64,000 bases of DNA from an uncultured Bacteroidales bacterium (GCA_944326245.1 CALVDF010000014.1:1-64000), one strand, 5' to 3'; positions 24,971 to 36,164 are shown, counted from the first letter of the stretch. Notes: generated by a model from the letters alone, not told the origin. Program-made: numbers and translations.

Positions 24971-26687
24971 TTATAAAGCTCGTACAAATGTTGTCTTGTC
25001 GGGCATTGCCTTGAGGTCAGCAGATGACTCTGCTGCCGGTTTTGAATTGTAAATCGGCACGAAAGAATCCACATCGCTGGCACCTTCTCCAGTAAGGATA
25101 ATCTTCTTCCTGAAGATCTTGCCCGGATTCCCGTTTTCATCCAGACCTACTGCCATAAGTGTACTCTCCTTGTCGAACGGCACAATAACCTGTACTTCGT
25201 CAACGTTGTGGAACCCGTAATCAAACAGTATGACCAGAATCTGCTCGTCCGAATAGGTGGAGACATCTGTCAAATCAGCTGTTGCCATATGGAAATAAAG
25301 ATCCTTGCAATCCGTACTGCCTGATACCGTTGCAGTCAAATTTGCAATTGCATTTCCGGAATATCCGGCATACTCTTCATAGCCGGAAGCTATGAGTTCG
25401 TCCGCATCGTAATATATTCTTATGTACGATTCCGCAACGATGTCCGCCTCCTCAACGTCATTGGTCTTGAACGGTTCGCTGAAAAATACGGGTGTCGCAT
25501 AATTTCCGGTGGTTTCATCAATACCTACCGCAATTACCCTATACTCCGTATGCGGTGACATACTTGTTATAACCTCCGACTCATCACCTCGGGACCCGGT
25601 CATCTTGAAATACTGTAGCCTTGAAGAAACCATTCCCATACTTATATAATTCTGGATAATCATATCGATATCCGCTTTCACGTCCTCTTCAGTCATCCAG
25701 GCATTCTTGTAATACCAGTAATACAGATTCGTCTCAGGTGTCACGTCTATCGTTATATCCGCTCCGTATGGAGTAATGTTCTCTACTGTGAATTTAAAAT
25801 CCATATCCTCCACATCACCCACCGGCTGTGTCGTGAAATATGCTTTTGCCAGTTCAGTGGTATATGTATCCTCCTGATATCCTATAGCAGCCACAACATA
25901 ATCTGTTCCAGGTGTCAGGTAACTGAAAGACAACTCCTGGTCCCCATTGAATATTTCACCGCCGCTGTATACGATGGAAGCAGCTATCTGCTCATCGGTA
26001 AAGCCGGACCAGTCGGAAGATTTTGCCAGACCTATTATATATGGATCTTCTGCGGTCGTGGAGACTTTGACAACTGCATTGTCGACTCCAACTTCCCCTA
26101 CGGTCAATGTCAACTGATTGTCGGATGTAACAGGCTCCCTGCCGAAAGTCAAGGAATCAATATCCGGGACAAGATTTCCCAACTCGTCGATAGCCACTGC
26201 AAACAGAATGTTCTTACCGGTGCTGTAGAGCTCCACCTCATAGCTCACCGATCCCCAGGTAGACAGACCGTCCACGGCATCGCTCAACGACAGACCTGCT
26301 TCTGTATCATAATAAATTTGCTCTTCTATATTATACTCGATACAGCCCTTGAGATCCAGCTGAAGATAATCCAGATAGTCTTGGGATATATAACTCCGAT
26401 AATATCTGACGGATAAGTCGGAAGGAACGACCCCCAGGGTTGCTGCTTACATTGAAACTTACCACCAGATCTGTACTTGTCAGTTCTGTAATCCAGTCTA
26501 AATCTTTCGAGAGTTCAAGCACTCCTTCCGATGAAGGATTGTCTACACTGTAACCTACAGAATAACTTCCTCCGTCCGGATCAACTTCCAGCTCATGTGT
26601 CTGTAAATTCACCTCCGGAAGAAGTTCAATGGTTTTTTCCTTACATCCGGACACGACGGCCAGGAATGCAAGTACCATCACGAGCAT
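24971..26687 (-). pseudogene. BACON-domain surface lipoprotein, frameshifted
   Basis: Two frames together make one lipoprotein of about 570 residues. The upstream part (26687 down to about 26436) has a lipoprotein signal with cysteine in VVSGCKEK and a BACON-type beta domain ending VSFNVSSNPG. The remainder, in the frame 24971 to about 26436, continues VVPSDLSVRYYRSYIS and contains several fibronectin-like repeats. The join falls at a run of five G on the minus strand (26431-26435). Four G would restore one continuous frame. The upstream frame otherwise runs on to a stop at 26331. BACON lipoproteins usually bind glycans or other surface ligands in Bacteroidetes. It is either a disabled gene, a phase-variable gene or a sequencing error; the broken neighbour makes decay plausible. 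Confidence 0.75.
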
Positions 26688-26741
26688 AATCTGCTCAGGC
26701 CTATTTTTTTCTATTCATAATTTTGTTTTTAAATGTGGGTC

Positions 26742-26772
26742 CAAAACTACAATGGAACAATTTAATTCCAAA
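26742..26772 (-). promoter_or_regulatory. Promoter of the BACON lipoprotein gene
   Basis: The minus strand has TTTG (26769-26772), 19 bases, then TAGTTTTG (26742-26749), an exact consensus. The start would be near 26737, about 50 bases before the ATG. The promoter is intact although the gene is frameshifted. Confidence 0.65.
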
Positions 26773-26835
26773 ACTTACATGGTATACATAATGGACCACA
26801 TATCTCAGAGGCGAGTATACATCAGGTATACATTA

Positions 26836-28427
26836 TCAATTATACCTCGACAGGAACTCCTGAAGGGTCATCTTGCTGCCGGACAGATTAAGTTTGCTCC
26901 GTAATCTGTACCTCGCTATTTTGATGCTGTGGGGAGTCTGATGAGTCATCATTGCGATTTCTTTCGTGGACATGTTAAGGTTCAGGAGAGCGCAGAGACG
27001 CCGTTCGTTTGTAGTCAGCGACGGAAAATCCTTTATCAGATTCTTGTAGAAGTCCGAATTGAACTCCGGAACATACCGTCCCATTTCTTCCCACAGATTC
27101 TTCCCGTTGTCACCGGACATTTCACCGGAAAGACACATCAGCCTGAATTTTATCTCAGGATTGTCTTCTGCGCTTTCATCTCTGCCTTGTTCTTTACTTT
27201 TGTCCTGTGAAGTAAAAACAATAAAAAGCTAACGCTTATAATCGCAAGGGAAATTATCAGACTGACCAGCAAAACGGAATTCCGCCTGGAAGTGACTTTC
27301 TCTATCTCGTTCTTTTGTATTATCTCGTTCTGATACTCGAAAAGTTCCATAAAAACATCTTCCCGAAGCAGGTTCGACTCTATTTCGTAATATCGGCTAA
27401 GTTCCCTGTACGCATTCACAGTATCTCCTCTGGCCGCATATATTCTGTCAAGCAGCATATGGCATTTCTGGGACTGCATCGCGAATTCCCCGCCCGAATA
27501 ATATTCTATAGCCTTAAGCAGATGGTTCTCGGCAAGTGAATCACTGCCGTCCATCATATCAAGAACTCCTTCGAGATAATGATACTTGCCATCTTCCGCA
27601 ATGTCGCCGGTGATATGTTTTGCCTTTTCCAGATACCCGGAGGCAAGATCCGGATTATCACTGTTAAGGTAACTGGCTGCCAAGTTAAGATACAGGTTGC
27701 ATAGCATTGATGTATCCCCCAGCCCTTCGCATAAGGAAATTGATTCTGATATAAATGTCCTTGACTTGACAGAATCCAGTTTCATATTTGCATATACAGC
27801 CATATTATTCATTGCCATTACCATCAATGTCGTATCGTTCAATTCTTTCGAATAATTTAAAAACATTGAGGCATAATAGTTTGACTTGGTATAATTCTTT
27901 GAGGCAAAATATATCGCACCCAACACATTGCAGCATTCCGCCATACCTTTTGTGTCACTGTTATTTTCAAAGACCGGCATAGCCTCCATTACATAAGCCA
28001 ACGCCTTGTCATACCGCCCCAACCTGTATCTGAGCTTACCCAACTCGAGGGTCATCCACGCCGACTTGCCGGACTCACCCTATTGCTCATAGCTGTATTT
28101 TGCCCTTTGGTACCATTCTATGGACTTGGAGAACATGAAGTAGTAGTACATTGAATCAACAACATTGGTAGTCATGAAACACTGAGCCTTGTATATATCT
28201 GCGTACAATACGTATTTTCTCTTTCCTTCTCTTTCTCCAAGGTTTCTGAGTTCGTACGATTTCGCCAGTGCATCATCATAATCCTGTCTGGAGAAGCATT
28301 CCTGGATATAATCAAGGTATATACTCAGAGTATCGTCTTTAATGCCCTCTTCACCTTGACCTTCCACACGGATGCCACATCCGGCTACCATGGCAAGACA
28401 CAAGAGAGCAATAAGGATTCTGTTCAT
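26836..28427 (-). pseudogene. TPR-LuxR membrane-bound regulator, broken by a stop codon and a frameshift
   Basis: Three open pieces form one regulator of about 525 residues. Piece 1 (28427-28080) has a lipoprotein signal ending VAGCG and the first TPR. An in-frame TAG at 28080-28082 interrupts it, and piece 2 (ending at 27150) continues in the same frame with several TPRs and a transmembrane helix (VLLVSLIISLAIISVSFLLF). A frameshift between about 27152 and 27215 leads to piece 3 (to 26836), a LuxR-type helix-turn-helix with LNLNMSTKEIAMMTHQTPHS. Intact relatives in Bacteroidetes sense from the envelope and bind DNA. Here the DNA-binding part is disconnected, so the gene is almost certainly inactive. 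It lies directly upstream of the frameshifted lipoprotein, probably its former target. Confidence 0.8.
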
Positions 28428-28457
28428 AAACTTGAAGTATTTTTACTGTTTCCAGGA

Positions 28458-28465
28458 CAAATATA
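28458..28465 (-). promoter_or_regulatory. Possible promoter (-7 box) of the broken TPR-LuxR gene
   Basis: The minus strand reads TATATTTG at 28458-28465, 31 bases before the ATG. No TTTG is found at the required distance. The rest of the gap 28428-28570 shows nothing I can name. Confidence 0.35.
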
Positions 28466-28570
28466 GGGAAAAATTTCCTTGCATGGCCCCGATTCCTGCC
28501 TATGACAATACGGCCTCCCCGCACATGCAGAGAAGCCGCTCGCTGTTTATTTACTACACTAACACAGCTG

Positions 28571-29518
28571 CTATATCATCGTCACAACCAGCAGCGACGA
28601 TATCGAAATCACTATCCACAGGCTGATACCCAGAAGGAAGGGACGGAACCCCACTTCCTTGACGCTCTGGACTGAGAGACCGCATCCTATAAGGAAAAGG
28701 GTAGAGCCTAGGGCATTCTTGGCAAACCCGGCGATACCGGACGAAACAGCCTCAGGGATGTTAAGGAAGGTATTGGCCAGCATGGCGGCAATGAACAGGA
28801 AGATAAACCAGGGAATGGATATCTTTTTGCCTTTTTTCTTGAAAATGAATGTGGTGACTATGGCAAGAGGGATAATCCAGAGGGCACGGGTCAGCTTGAC
28901 GGTAGTGGCGACTTTCAAGGCCTCTTCACCGTATGCGGCCCCGGCTCCTACCACCGAACTTGTATCGTGGATGGCTATGGCGGCCCATGTTCCGAACTGC
29001 TCCTGTGAAAGTCCCATAAGATGGCCTATGGCCGGGAAAATCAGCAGAGCCACGGCATTAAGGACAAATACCGTCACCATCGACAGGGTCGTCTCGTTGT
29101 CGTCCGCATCGATTACAGGTGCCACGGCAGCTATCGCACTGCCTCCGCAAATGGCCGTGCCTGAGGATATCAGGTAGGAGTTGTTGCGCGAAAGCTTGAA
29201 TACCCGGCCGATAAGTGTCCCTATGACCATCACGCCCACTACGGAAACAATTGTGAAGAGCATGCCGTCCTTGCCGGACTCCACAGCCGAATACAGATTC
29301 ATACCGAAGCCAAGGCCTACAACGGAAGCCTGAAGCAGATACTTCGATACTTTTTTGGTAAATACAGGGAAGGGTGACCCCAGAGTCACAGCCAGAGCTA
29401 TGCCTGCAAGCAGGGCTACTGCCGTGGGCAGGAAAAACGATGCAATGAACAGGGCCACGAAAAGTATCCTTGCGACCCACTGACGTACTGTTACGGTGTT
29501 GGTTTCTGTTGTTTTCAT
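28571..29518 (-). CDS. YeiH family putative sulfate exporter
   Basis: A 315-residue integral membrane protein with about ten hydrophobic segments, of the UPF0324/Cons_hypoth698 family (YeiH). Conserved segments include VVGLGFGMNLYSAVE, SSGTAICGGSAIAAVAPVI and IHDTSSVVGAGA. The transport role is assigned by similarity only; in E. coli yeiH is paired with the LysR gene yeiE. The same pairing occurs here, with the LysR gene just upstream and tandem palindromes in the gap. The ATG at 29518 is preferred to 29536 because the -7 box at 29523-29530 would place the transcript start between the two. Confidence 0.85.
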   Translation of the reverse strand: MKTTETNTVTVRQWVARILFVALFIASFFLPTAVALLAGIALAVTLGSPFPVFTKKVSKYLLQASVVGLGFGMNLYSAVESGKDGMLFTIVSVVGVMVIGTLIGRVFKLSRNNSYLISSGTAICGGSAIAAVAPVIDADDNETTLSMVTVFVLNAVALLIFPAIGHLMGLSQEQFGTWAAIAIHDTSSVVGAGAAYGEEALKVATTVKLTRALWIIPLAIVTTFIFKKKGKKISIPWFIFLFIAAMLANTFLNIPEAVSSGIAGFAKNALGSTLFLIGCGLSVQSVKEVGFRPFLLGISLWIVISISSLLVVTMI

Positions 29519-29522
29519 GCCG

Positions 29523-29530
29523 CAAAAGTA
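29523..29530 (-). promoter_or_regulatory. Promoter (-7 box) of the yeiH-like gene
   Basis: TACTTTTG on the minus strand at 29523-29530. A TTTG lies 25 bases further upstream (29556-29559), too far for a strong promoter and inside the proposed LysR operator, which suggests an activator-dependent promoter. The transcript would have almost no leader. Confidence 0.5.
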
Positions 29531-29548
29531 TGTCACTTTCTCCCGCCT

Positions 29549-29591
29549 GGTATAACAAATTTTATTATACGGTATAACTCAATATTATACC
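29549..29591. promoter_or_regulatory. Tandem palindromes, probable LysR-type operator
   Basis: GGTATAA and TTATACC flank a 7-base spacer at 29571-29591, a perfect palindrome. A second copy, GGTATAA then 9 bases then TTATAC, lies at 29549-29570. The second repeat overlaps the stop codon of the LysR gene, and the pair lies just upstream of the yeiH promoter. LysR regulators bind such T-rich/A-rich dyads as recognition and activation sites. Confidence 0.6.
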
Positions 29592-30484
29592 ATTGCGGAA
29601 GCATGCCTCATAACCATGTTGTGGAAACTTTCGTTGAATCCGGAAAACTCGCCCTGACGTACAACCGTTGCAAATTCCCTGGGCATGTCTACCCCTTCGA
29701 TGTCCACTATCCGCACCGATCCGTCAGCCAGTTCCCTGCGCAGAGCGATCACAGACACGATAGCCAGGGCATCACTGCTGCGCACGAATGTCTTGATGGC
29801 TTCAGTGCTGCTAAGCTCTATGACCACATTCATATCTTCTACCTCCATACCGTGCAGTGACAGCACGTTTTCCACTATTTCCCGCGTACCGGAGCCCTTC
29901 TCCCTCAACACCAACGGCAGGGACTTGAGTTCCTGCGGCGTGACGGAATCCAGAGTACCGAACCTGCCCCCGGTCCCGGCAACAAGTACCAGTTCATCTG
30001 CCAGCAGAGGCTCGTAATGCAGCCATGGCCGCCTGGAAGCATTCTCCACAAACCCGATATCCACGGTACCCTCGCGCAGCCACTGCTCCACCCTCTCGCT
30101 GTTGCCCGAGAGCATGGACACCTTTACCCCGTCAGACTGCTTCATGAACGATGCCAGCACCTGAGGAAGCAGGTACATTGCGATAGTAGTACTCGCGCCT
30201 ATGGTTATTTCCTTTTTCCCGGTCTCTGACAGCTGCTCCATGTCATAATCCATCTTCCTGTATGCACGTAACAGTCCCTCGGCATGTCTGAGAAGGAGAT
30301 TCCCGGCACCTGTCAATGCGACACCGGAAGTGCCGCGCGTGAAAAGAGGCATCCCGTACCGCGCCTCCAGCTCTCCGATGTGGCGGCTCACTGCCGGCTG
30401 GGTAATATTGAGGTCCGCCGCACACCTGGAGAAGCTCAAAGTCCTGGCGGCAGTAACAAAAACCCTGAGACGGAACTCGTCCAT
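29585..30484 (-). CDS. LysR family transcriptional regulator
   Basis: A 299-residue regulator. The N-terminal winged helix-turn-helix contains FSRCAADLNITQPAVSRHIG, and the remainder is the type 2 periplasmic-binding-protein-like effector domain. The nearest functional groups by context are CysB/YeiE-like regulators of sulfur metabolism, since it stands between an Fe-S oxidoreductase gene and a yeiH-like exporter. It lies 6 bases after the ferredoxin fusion gene and on the same strand as its presumed target, unlike the more usual divergent arrangement. Confidence 0.92.
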   Translation of the reverse strand: MDEFRLRVFVTAARTLSFSRCAADLNITQPAVSRHIGELEARYGMPLFTRGTSGVALTGAGNLLLRHAEGLLRAYRKMDYDMEQLSETGKKEITIGASTTIAMYLLPQVLASFMKQSDGVKVSMLSGNSERVEQWLREGTVDIGFVENASRRPWLHYEPLLADELVLVAGTGGRFGTLDSVTPQELKSLPLVLREKGSGTREIVENVLSLHGMEVEDMNVVIELSSTEAIKTFVRSSDALAIVSVIALRRELADGSVRIVDIEGVDMPREFATVVRQGEFSGFNESFHNMVMRHASAMV

Positions 30485-30490
30485 AGATGA

Positions 30491-32044
30491 CTATACAGTT
30501 CTGTGAACCTCGTTGCCTTCGACATAGATGGCTGTAAAAGGACGTGCCGGGCAGAGACTCTCGCAGGCTCCGCAACCTATGCAGCGCTCTGTATTGACAG
30601 CCGGAACCATTACAGTCCTTTCCCCTTCTGTCTCTCCGCGTCCGCCCCTGTACTGGTGTCCTCCCTTGAGCGGTACCATTGTAATGGCCCCCGTCGGGCA
30701 GTGTCTGGCACAATTGCCGCATGCATGTCCGTCACGGAACGGTATGCAGTTCTTTTTGACCCATACCGCATGGCCTATCTGTATCGATGATTTTTCAGCC
30801 CTGTCAATGGGCAGAATAGCCCCTGCCGGACACACCTCCGAGCACTTTGTACATTCCGGACGGCAATACCCTCTTTCATAGGACATCTCGGGCTGCATCA
30901 TCCTGATCAGGTCGGTAGCAGGCCGCAGAACTTCATTGGGGCATACCGAGACACACAGCTGGCATCCTGTACAATGCTGTAGAAAATGCCTGAGCCCGAC
31001 TGCTCCCGGAGGTACGACCGGAGTATTTCTGTCCGGTATAGCCTTATCCTCGATCTTCGCCAATCCTCCATCCACCTTCTTTTCCTGTGCACCTACAGTT
31101 ACGGCAGCTGCCGTCATAAGACTTGCCGAGAGGAAACTGCGGCGGGAGGCATCCACTCCATCAGACTTGAGATCTCCTGAACCTGAAGCAGAAGACGCAG
31201 CATGCTTACCGGCCATTTTCAGATGCCTGTACGAAACGGCGTCCTTAGGGCAGCTGCCGATACAGTCCATGCAGGCTACACAACGGCTGTAGTCTATGCT
31301 GTGACTGGATATGTCTATGCAGGAAGCCTTGCAGTTGCGCTCGCATTTGCGGCAGCTTATGCACTTCTCTGTATCTATAACAGGTTTCAGCCAGGAAAAA
31401 CGGGCGAGAAAACTCAGGAACGTTCCTACAGGACACACCGTATTGCACCACGTACGGCCGTTGCGCCAGGCAAGCACGAAAATCAGGACAAGCATCACTG
31501 CCGCTACAATGAACGTAGGAAGACTCCTCAGCCAGACTTCTGTCTCATAGAATGCATAGCTGTCAGCACGTTCGGCAATCAGTGCAAACAGATTGTTGAT
31601 CCAGCCGTAGACCGGAGCCAGAAGATTGGACGCTATCCGTCCGAAGATGCTGTATGGCTCCAGAAGCGCAACCAACGAGCCGATTCCGGCAATCATGGCA
31701 ACGATGAACACTGCCAGCACCGTATACCTCAACCAGCTCTTTGCCGGAGAATATGAATACCTGTTCTTCCTGCTTTTCTTTCCCAGCCACGCAATCACAT
31801 CCTGCATCACACCCAACGGGCATATTACAGAACAGTAGATCCTGCCGAAAACAAGGGTAAGTAGCACCAGTACCGCAACTGCCCCGAAATTGAGGGCCAG
31901 CACGGCAGGCACGAACTGAATCTTAGCCATCCACCCGAGCCAGGCATGGACAGTCCCGGTAAAATCCAGGAAAAGGAAAGTCACACCTACGAAAAAAACA
32001 AGAGCGAGTACAATCCGGATTTTTCTCAACATAGTCTTACGCAT
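30491..32044 (-). CDS. Membrane polyferredoxin, NapH-like part fused to NapG/MauM-like part
   Basis: A 517-residue protein. The first about 230 residues have five hydrophobic segments and the CSVICPLG and CNTVCPVG motifs of NapH/YccM. Two [4Fe-4S] motifs follow (CISCRKCERNCKASC, CVACMDCIGSCP). A twin-arginine-like sequence RRSFLSASLMTAAAV occurs in mid-protein, followed by at least three more ferredoxin motifs (CTGCQLCVSVCP, CTKCSEVCP, CIGCGACESLCP). This is the order expected if NapH and a Tat-exported NapG were joined. It should carry electrons between the quinone pool and an unidentified partner. The start may instead be the ATG at 32032. A TATTTTTG box on the minus strand at 32055-32062 could be its promoter. 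Confidence 0.8.
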   Translation of the reverse strand: MRKTMLRKIRIVLALVFFVGVTFLFLDFTGTVHAWLGWMAKIQFVPAVLALNFGAVAVLVLLTLVFGRIYCSVICPLGVMQDVIAWLGKKSRKNRYSYSPAKSWLRYTVLAVFIVAMIAGIGSLVALLEPYSIFGRIASNLLAPVYGWINNLFALIAERADSYAFYETEVWLRSLPTFIVAAVMLVLIFVLAWRNGRTWCNTVCPVGTFLSFLARFSWLKPVIDTEKCISCRKCERNCKASCIDISSHSIDYSRCVACMDCIGSCPKDAVSYRHLKMAGKHAASSASGSGDLKSDGVDASRRSFLSASLMTAAAVTVGAQEKKVDGGLAKIEDKAIPDRNTPVVPPGAVGLRHFLQHCTGCQLCVSVCPNEVLRPATDLIRMMQPEMSYERGYCRPECTKCSEVCPAGAILPIDRAEKSSIQIGHAVWVKKNCIPFRDGHACGNCARHCPTGAITMVPLKGGHQYRGGRGETEGERTVMVPAVNTERCIGCGACESLCPARPFTAIYVEGNEVHRTV

Positions 32045-32167
32045 AAATTTTATGCAAAAATATCAATTTCCCTGCACTTTTAAGCACATAAACTGCACCG
32101 GTTCCGGGCATTTGCTAGTATTTTGCCGAAAAGTTCCTATCTTGCAACGCATTTTACACAGAAAAAT

Positions 32168-33844
<1,677 letters not shown>

Positions 33845-33859
33845 TCATGCTGTAAGTCT

Positions 33860-34708
33860 CTACAGCTTCAGCATTTCTATCGCCCGGTCAAGCAGCGATA
33901 CCTGCAGCCACGACAGAGGAGTGTGGCCGAAACGCCTGAGAGCGGTAGCATAGAGATAAAGTATTGTCCGGTCCGTCCCCATGAAGTCAGTTGGCAGCCA
34001 CATCCTTCTGGGGACAGGATCAGATATGCGTCCACGGTTGCCCATATCCATGGAGAACAGCGTTCTTTCACCCTCGAAATAGGCCACAAAATATCCCGGA
34101 GACTTAGGGAAAACAGGATAAACGGGAAGTCCGGCATAGGAAGCCAGCAGAAAATACACAGTGGATACCCCCACCACCCCGACCCTGCGGCTCTCCATGA
34201 TTTCCGGGATCAGGACCAAAGCCTCATGCCCGTGCCACATGTCCTTGAGGAGCTCGAAACCGTAACGGTCAAACACTATATAATTGAGCATCTCCACTTT
34301 TTCCACCGCAGTCATGCCGTCCCTCAGCTCGCTCACCAGATCTCCGGCAGGCTCTATATAGCAGTCATGGAAATCTCCGGGAGTAAGCTCCGGCATAAGT
34401 ATCCTGGAAAGCACATACAGACCGTCCGGCACAAAGAAAAAAGGACCGGCGGCCAGCAAAGCCTGCAGTTCGTCCAGACAGCATTTGGCAGACAGCCCCT
34501 GCAGCGAACGCCTCACAGCCGCCCGCGACCTGACAGGTATGACATCTTCAATATTGTTTATACAATAATTCAATGCCTTCCATCCCAGACTCTTCAACCT
34601 GTTGCGGACCAGACGTGCGGTGACCTCGTCCCCGTCAAGCATCAGTTCCATCAGGCTGCGGAGTTCCGATGTCCGCAGCTCTCTGTCTCCAACGGTTTTT
34701 CCCGTCAT
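33860..34708 (-). CDS. SirB1/transglutaminase-like family protein
   Basis: A 282-residue cytoplasmic protein whose middle and C-terminal parts (YLLASYAGLPVYPVFPKSPGYFV region) resemble the SirB1/transglutaminase-like superfamily seen beside prfA or prmC in other bacteria. No Cys-His-Asp triad is obvious. The function is not known. Its ATG overlaps the stop of the nucleoside phosphorylase gene (ATGA), so the two are coupled. The gene ends 15 bases from the convergent ettA. Confidence 0.6.
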   Translation of the reverse strand: MTGKTVGDRELRTSELRSLMELMLDGDEVTARLVRNRLKSLGWKALNYCINNIEDVIPVRSRAAVRRSLQGLSAKCCLDELQALLAAGPFFFVPDGLYVLSRILMPELTPGDFHDCYIEPAGDLVSELRDGMTAVEKVEMLNYIVFDRYGFELLKDMWHGHEALVLIPEIMESRRVGVVGVSTVYFLLASYAGLPVYPVFPKSPGYFVAYFEGERTLFSMDMGNRGRISDPVPRRMWLPTDFMGTDRTILYLYATALRRFGHTPLSWLQVSLLDRAIEMLKL

Positions 34709-35577
34709 CGTGCAAGCTTGTCCAGACACATTTCCACAAGACCGCCCATCAGCGATCTGTAATCCGGATTGGCCTCCTTGACATAACGGTGGGCAATTCC
34801 CAGACAGACCGTAGCTCCCTCATGCCCCAACTTCCTGGACAGTCCGGCGATGGCCGATCCCTCCATCTCGAAGTTGGTAAACCTCAGATCCCCGTAACGG
34901 AAAGCCTCAAGACGTTCCAGCAGGTCAGGCATGACCAGCGGGAGGCGCACCACCCTGCACTGCGGGCCATAGAAGCCTGAGGCGGAAACCGTCATGCCCT
35001 GGACCGTACTGTCGGCAAAAAGGGATGTGAGCCTGTCCGAAGCCTCTACAAAATACGGAACCGGCAGATACCTGTTCCAGTCCATCGCAGCCATGAAAGC
35101 CTCCTCCAGATCCTTCATGACGACCTCGTCACGGCCTCCATACCAGTTGAGGAGCCCGTCAAAACCGGCAGACACCTTGGAAAACACATAAGCCCCGAGA
35201 GGTATGTCCGGCTGCATGATGCCGCAGGTTCCTATACGGAGTATGGTCAGCGAACGCCTTTGCGGGCGCACTTCACGTGTACTGAAATCAATGTTGGCCA
35301 GAGCATCCAGCTCGTTCATCACGATGTCTATATTGTCACAGCCAATACCGGTGGACAGCACAGTGAAGCGTGTCCCTTTATAATATCCGGTAATACTGTG
35401 GAATTCCCTTGAAGAAGAGGTACTCTCTATGCCGGACAGAAATGAACCCACAAGCTCAACCCTACCGGGATCCCCGACAAGGATAACCTTGTCCGCCAGG
35501 GCCTCAGGCCGCATATGCAGGTGGAACACCGAACCGTCCCCGTTGATTATCAACTCAGATTCTGCTATCTTTCCCAT
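34705..35577 (-). CDS. Nucleoside phosphorylase (uridine phosphorylase-like)
   Basis: A 290-residue member of the PNP/UDP phosphorylase superfamily, which cleaves nucleosides with phosphate to base and ribose 1-phosphate. Visible motifs are LVGDPGRVELV (phosphate loop), ILRIGTCGIMQPDIPLGAYV and FEMEGSAIAGLSRKLGHEG, whose Glu-Met-Glu contacts ribose. The size and motif set are closer to uridine phosphorylase than to purine nucleoside phosphorylase, but specificity is not certain. A TATCTTTG box on the minus strand at 35611-35618 is its probable promoter. Confidence 0.88.
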   Translation of the reverse strand: MGKIAESELIINGDGSVFHLHMRPEALADKVILVGDPGRVELVGSFLSGIESTSSSREFHSITGYYKGTRFTVLSTGIGCDNIDIVMNELDALANIDFSTREVRPQRRSLTILRIGTCGIMQPDIPLGAYVFSKVSAGFDGLLNWYGGRDEVVMKDLEEAFMAAMDWNRYLPVPYFVEASDRLTSLFADSTVQGMTVSASGFYGPQCRVVRLPLVMPDLLERLEAFRYGDLRFTNFEMEGSAIAGLSRKLGHEGATVCLGIAHRYVKEANPDYRSLMGGLVEMCLDKLAR

Positions 35578-35610
35578 ATCAGTAAACTTTAATTGGTTTC
35601 AAAGAGATAT

Positions 35611-35618
35611 CAAAGATA
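35611..35618 (-). promoter_or_regulatory. Possible promoter (-7 box) of the nucleoside phosphorylase gene
   Basis: TATCTTTG on the minus strand, 34 bases before the ATG. No matching -33 element at the usual distance. Confidence 0.4.
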
Positions 35619-35640
35619 CTCAAGATTTCCGATTTTTCCC

Positions 35641-35648
35641 TATTTTTG
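35641..35648 (+). promoter_or_regulatory. Possible promoter (-7 box) of the DUF4293 gene
   Basis: TATTTTTG at 35641-35648, with a start expected near 35653, about 23 bases before the ATG. The -33 element is not recognisable. Confidence 0.45.
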
Positions 35649-35675
35649 CCGCACCAAAACCAAAAAACGCCAATT

Positions 35676-36146
35676 ATGTTCTTCAGGATACAAAGCCTAT
35701 TTCTGACAATTGCCGCAGGGCTCATGATTTCCATGTTTTTCCTGCCTATGGTACGTTTCGCGACTGATGCCACCACCATACCGTTCGTTGCAGTCGCTGC
35801 TTTCAAAGGATTTACACTGACCACTATCTTCCAGATAGTCTGCGCAGTACTAAGCGTAGTGACACTGGTATCTTTCAGGAACCGGATAAGGCAGATCCGT
35901 CTATGCAACCTCAACACCCTCATCCTCATAGGATACCAGGCTGTACTCGCAGTATATTTTTTCCAGAGGACTGCCAAGCTGGGCGAAGATGCCCTTTTCA
36001 CTGTGCCCTGCCTCTTCCCGCTGTGCGCAGCAATACTTACTTTCATAGCCATGCGCTATATTGCGCGCGATGAAGCACTCGTAATAGCATCCACACGCCT
36101 GCGCTCCGGCAGACGCGGTCACCGCTCTTCCGGGAAAAAATCCTGA
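35676..36146 (+). CDS. DUF4293 family membrane protein
   Basis: A 156-residue protein with four hydrophobic segments in the arrangement of DUF4293, a family restricted to Bacteroidetes. The start MFFRIQSLFLTIAAG is characteristic. The C-terminus is a short basic tail (RLRSGRRGHRSSGKK) on the cytoplasmic side. Function unknown. The ATG at 35676 is chosen over 35646 because of the -7 box at 35641-35648. Confidence 0.82.
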   Translation: MFFRIQSLFLTIAAGLMISMFFLPMVRFATDATTIPFVAVAAFKGFTLTTIFQIVCAVLSVVTLVSFRNRIRQIRLCNLNTLILIGYQAVLAVYFFQRTAKLGEDALFTVPCLFPLCAAILTFIAMRYIARDEALVIASTRLRSGRRGHRSSGKKS

Positions 36147-36164
36147 CGGGCCCACCGTCCCGCA

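Noticed and set aside
28080..28082. Possible read-through or recoding at the in-frame TAG of the TPR-LuxR gene
   Set aside because: No recoding signal is seen, other genes in the window end normally at TAG, and a second lesion further on would still break the protein.
33848..33865. Short hairpin GCTGTA-AGTCTC-TACAGC between convergent ettA and the SirB1-like gene
   Set aside because: A 6-bp stem without a T-run on either strand is too weak to support termination.
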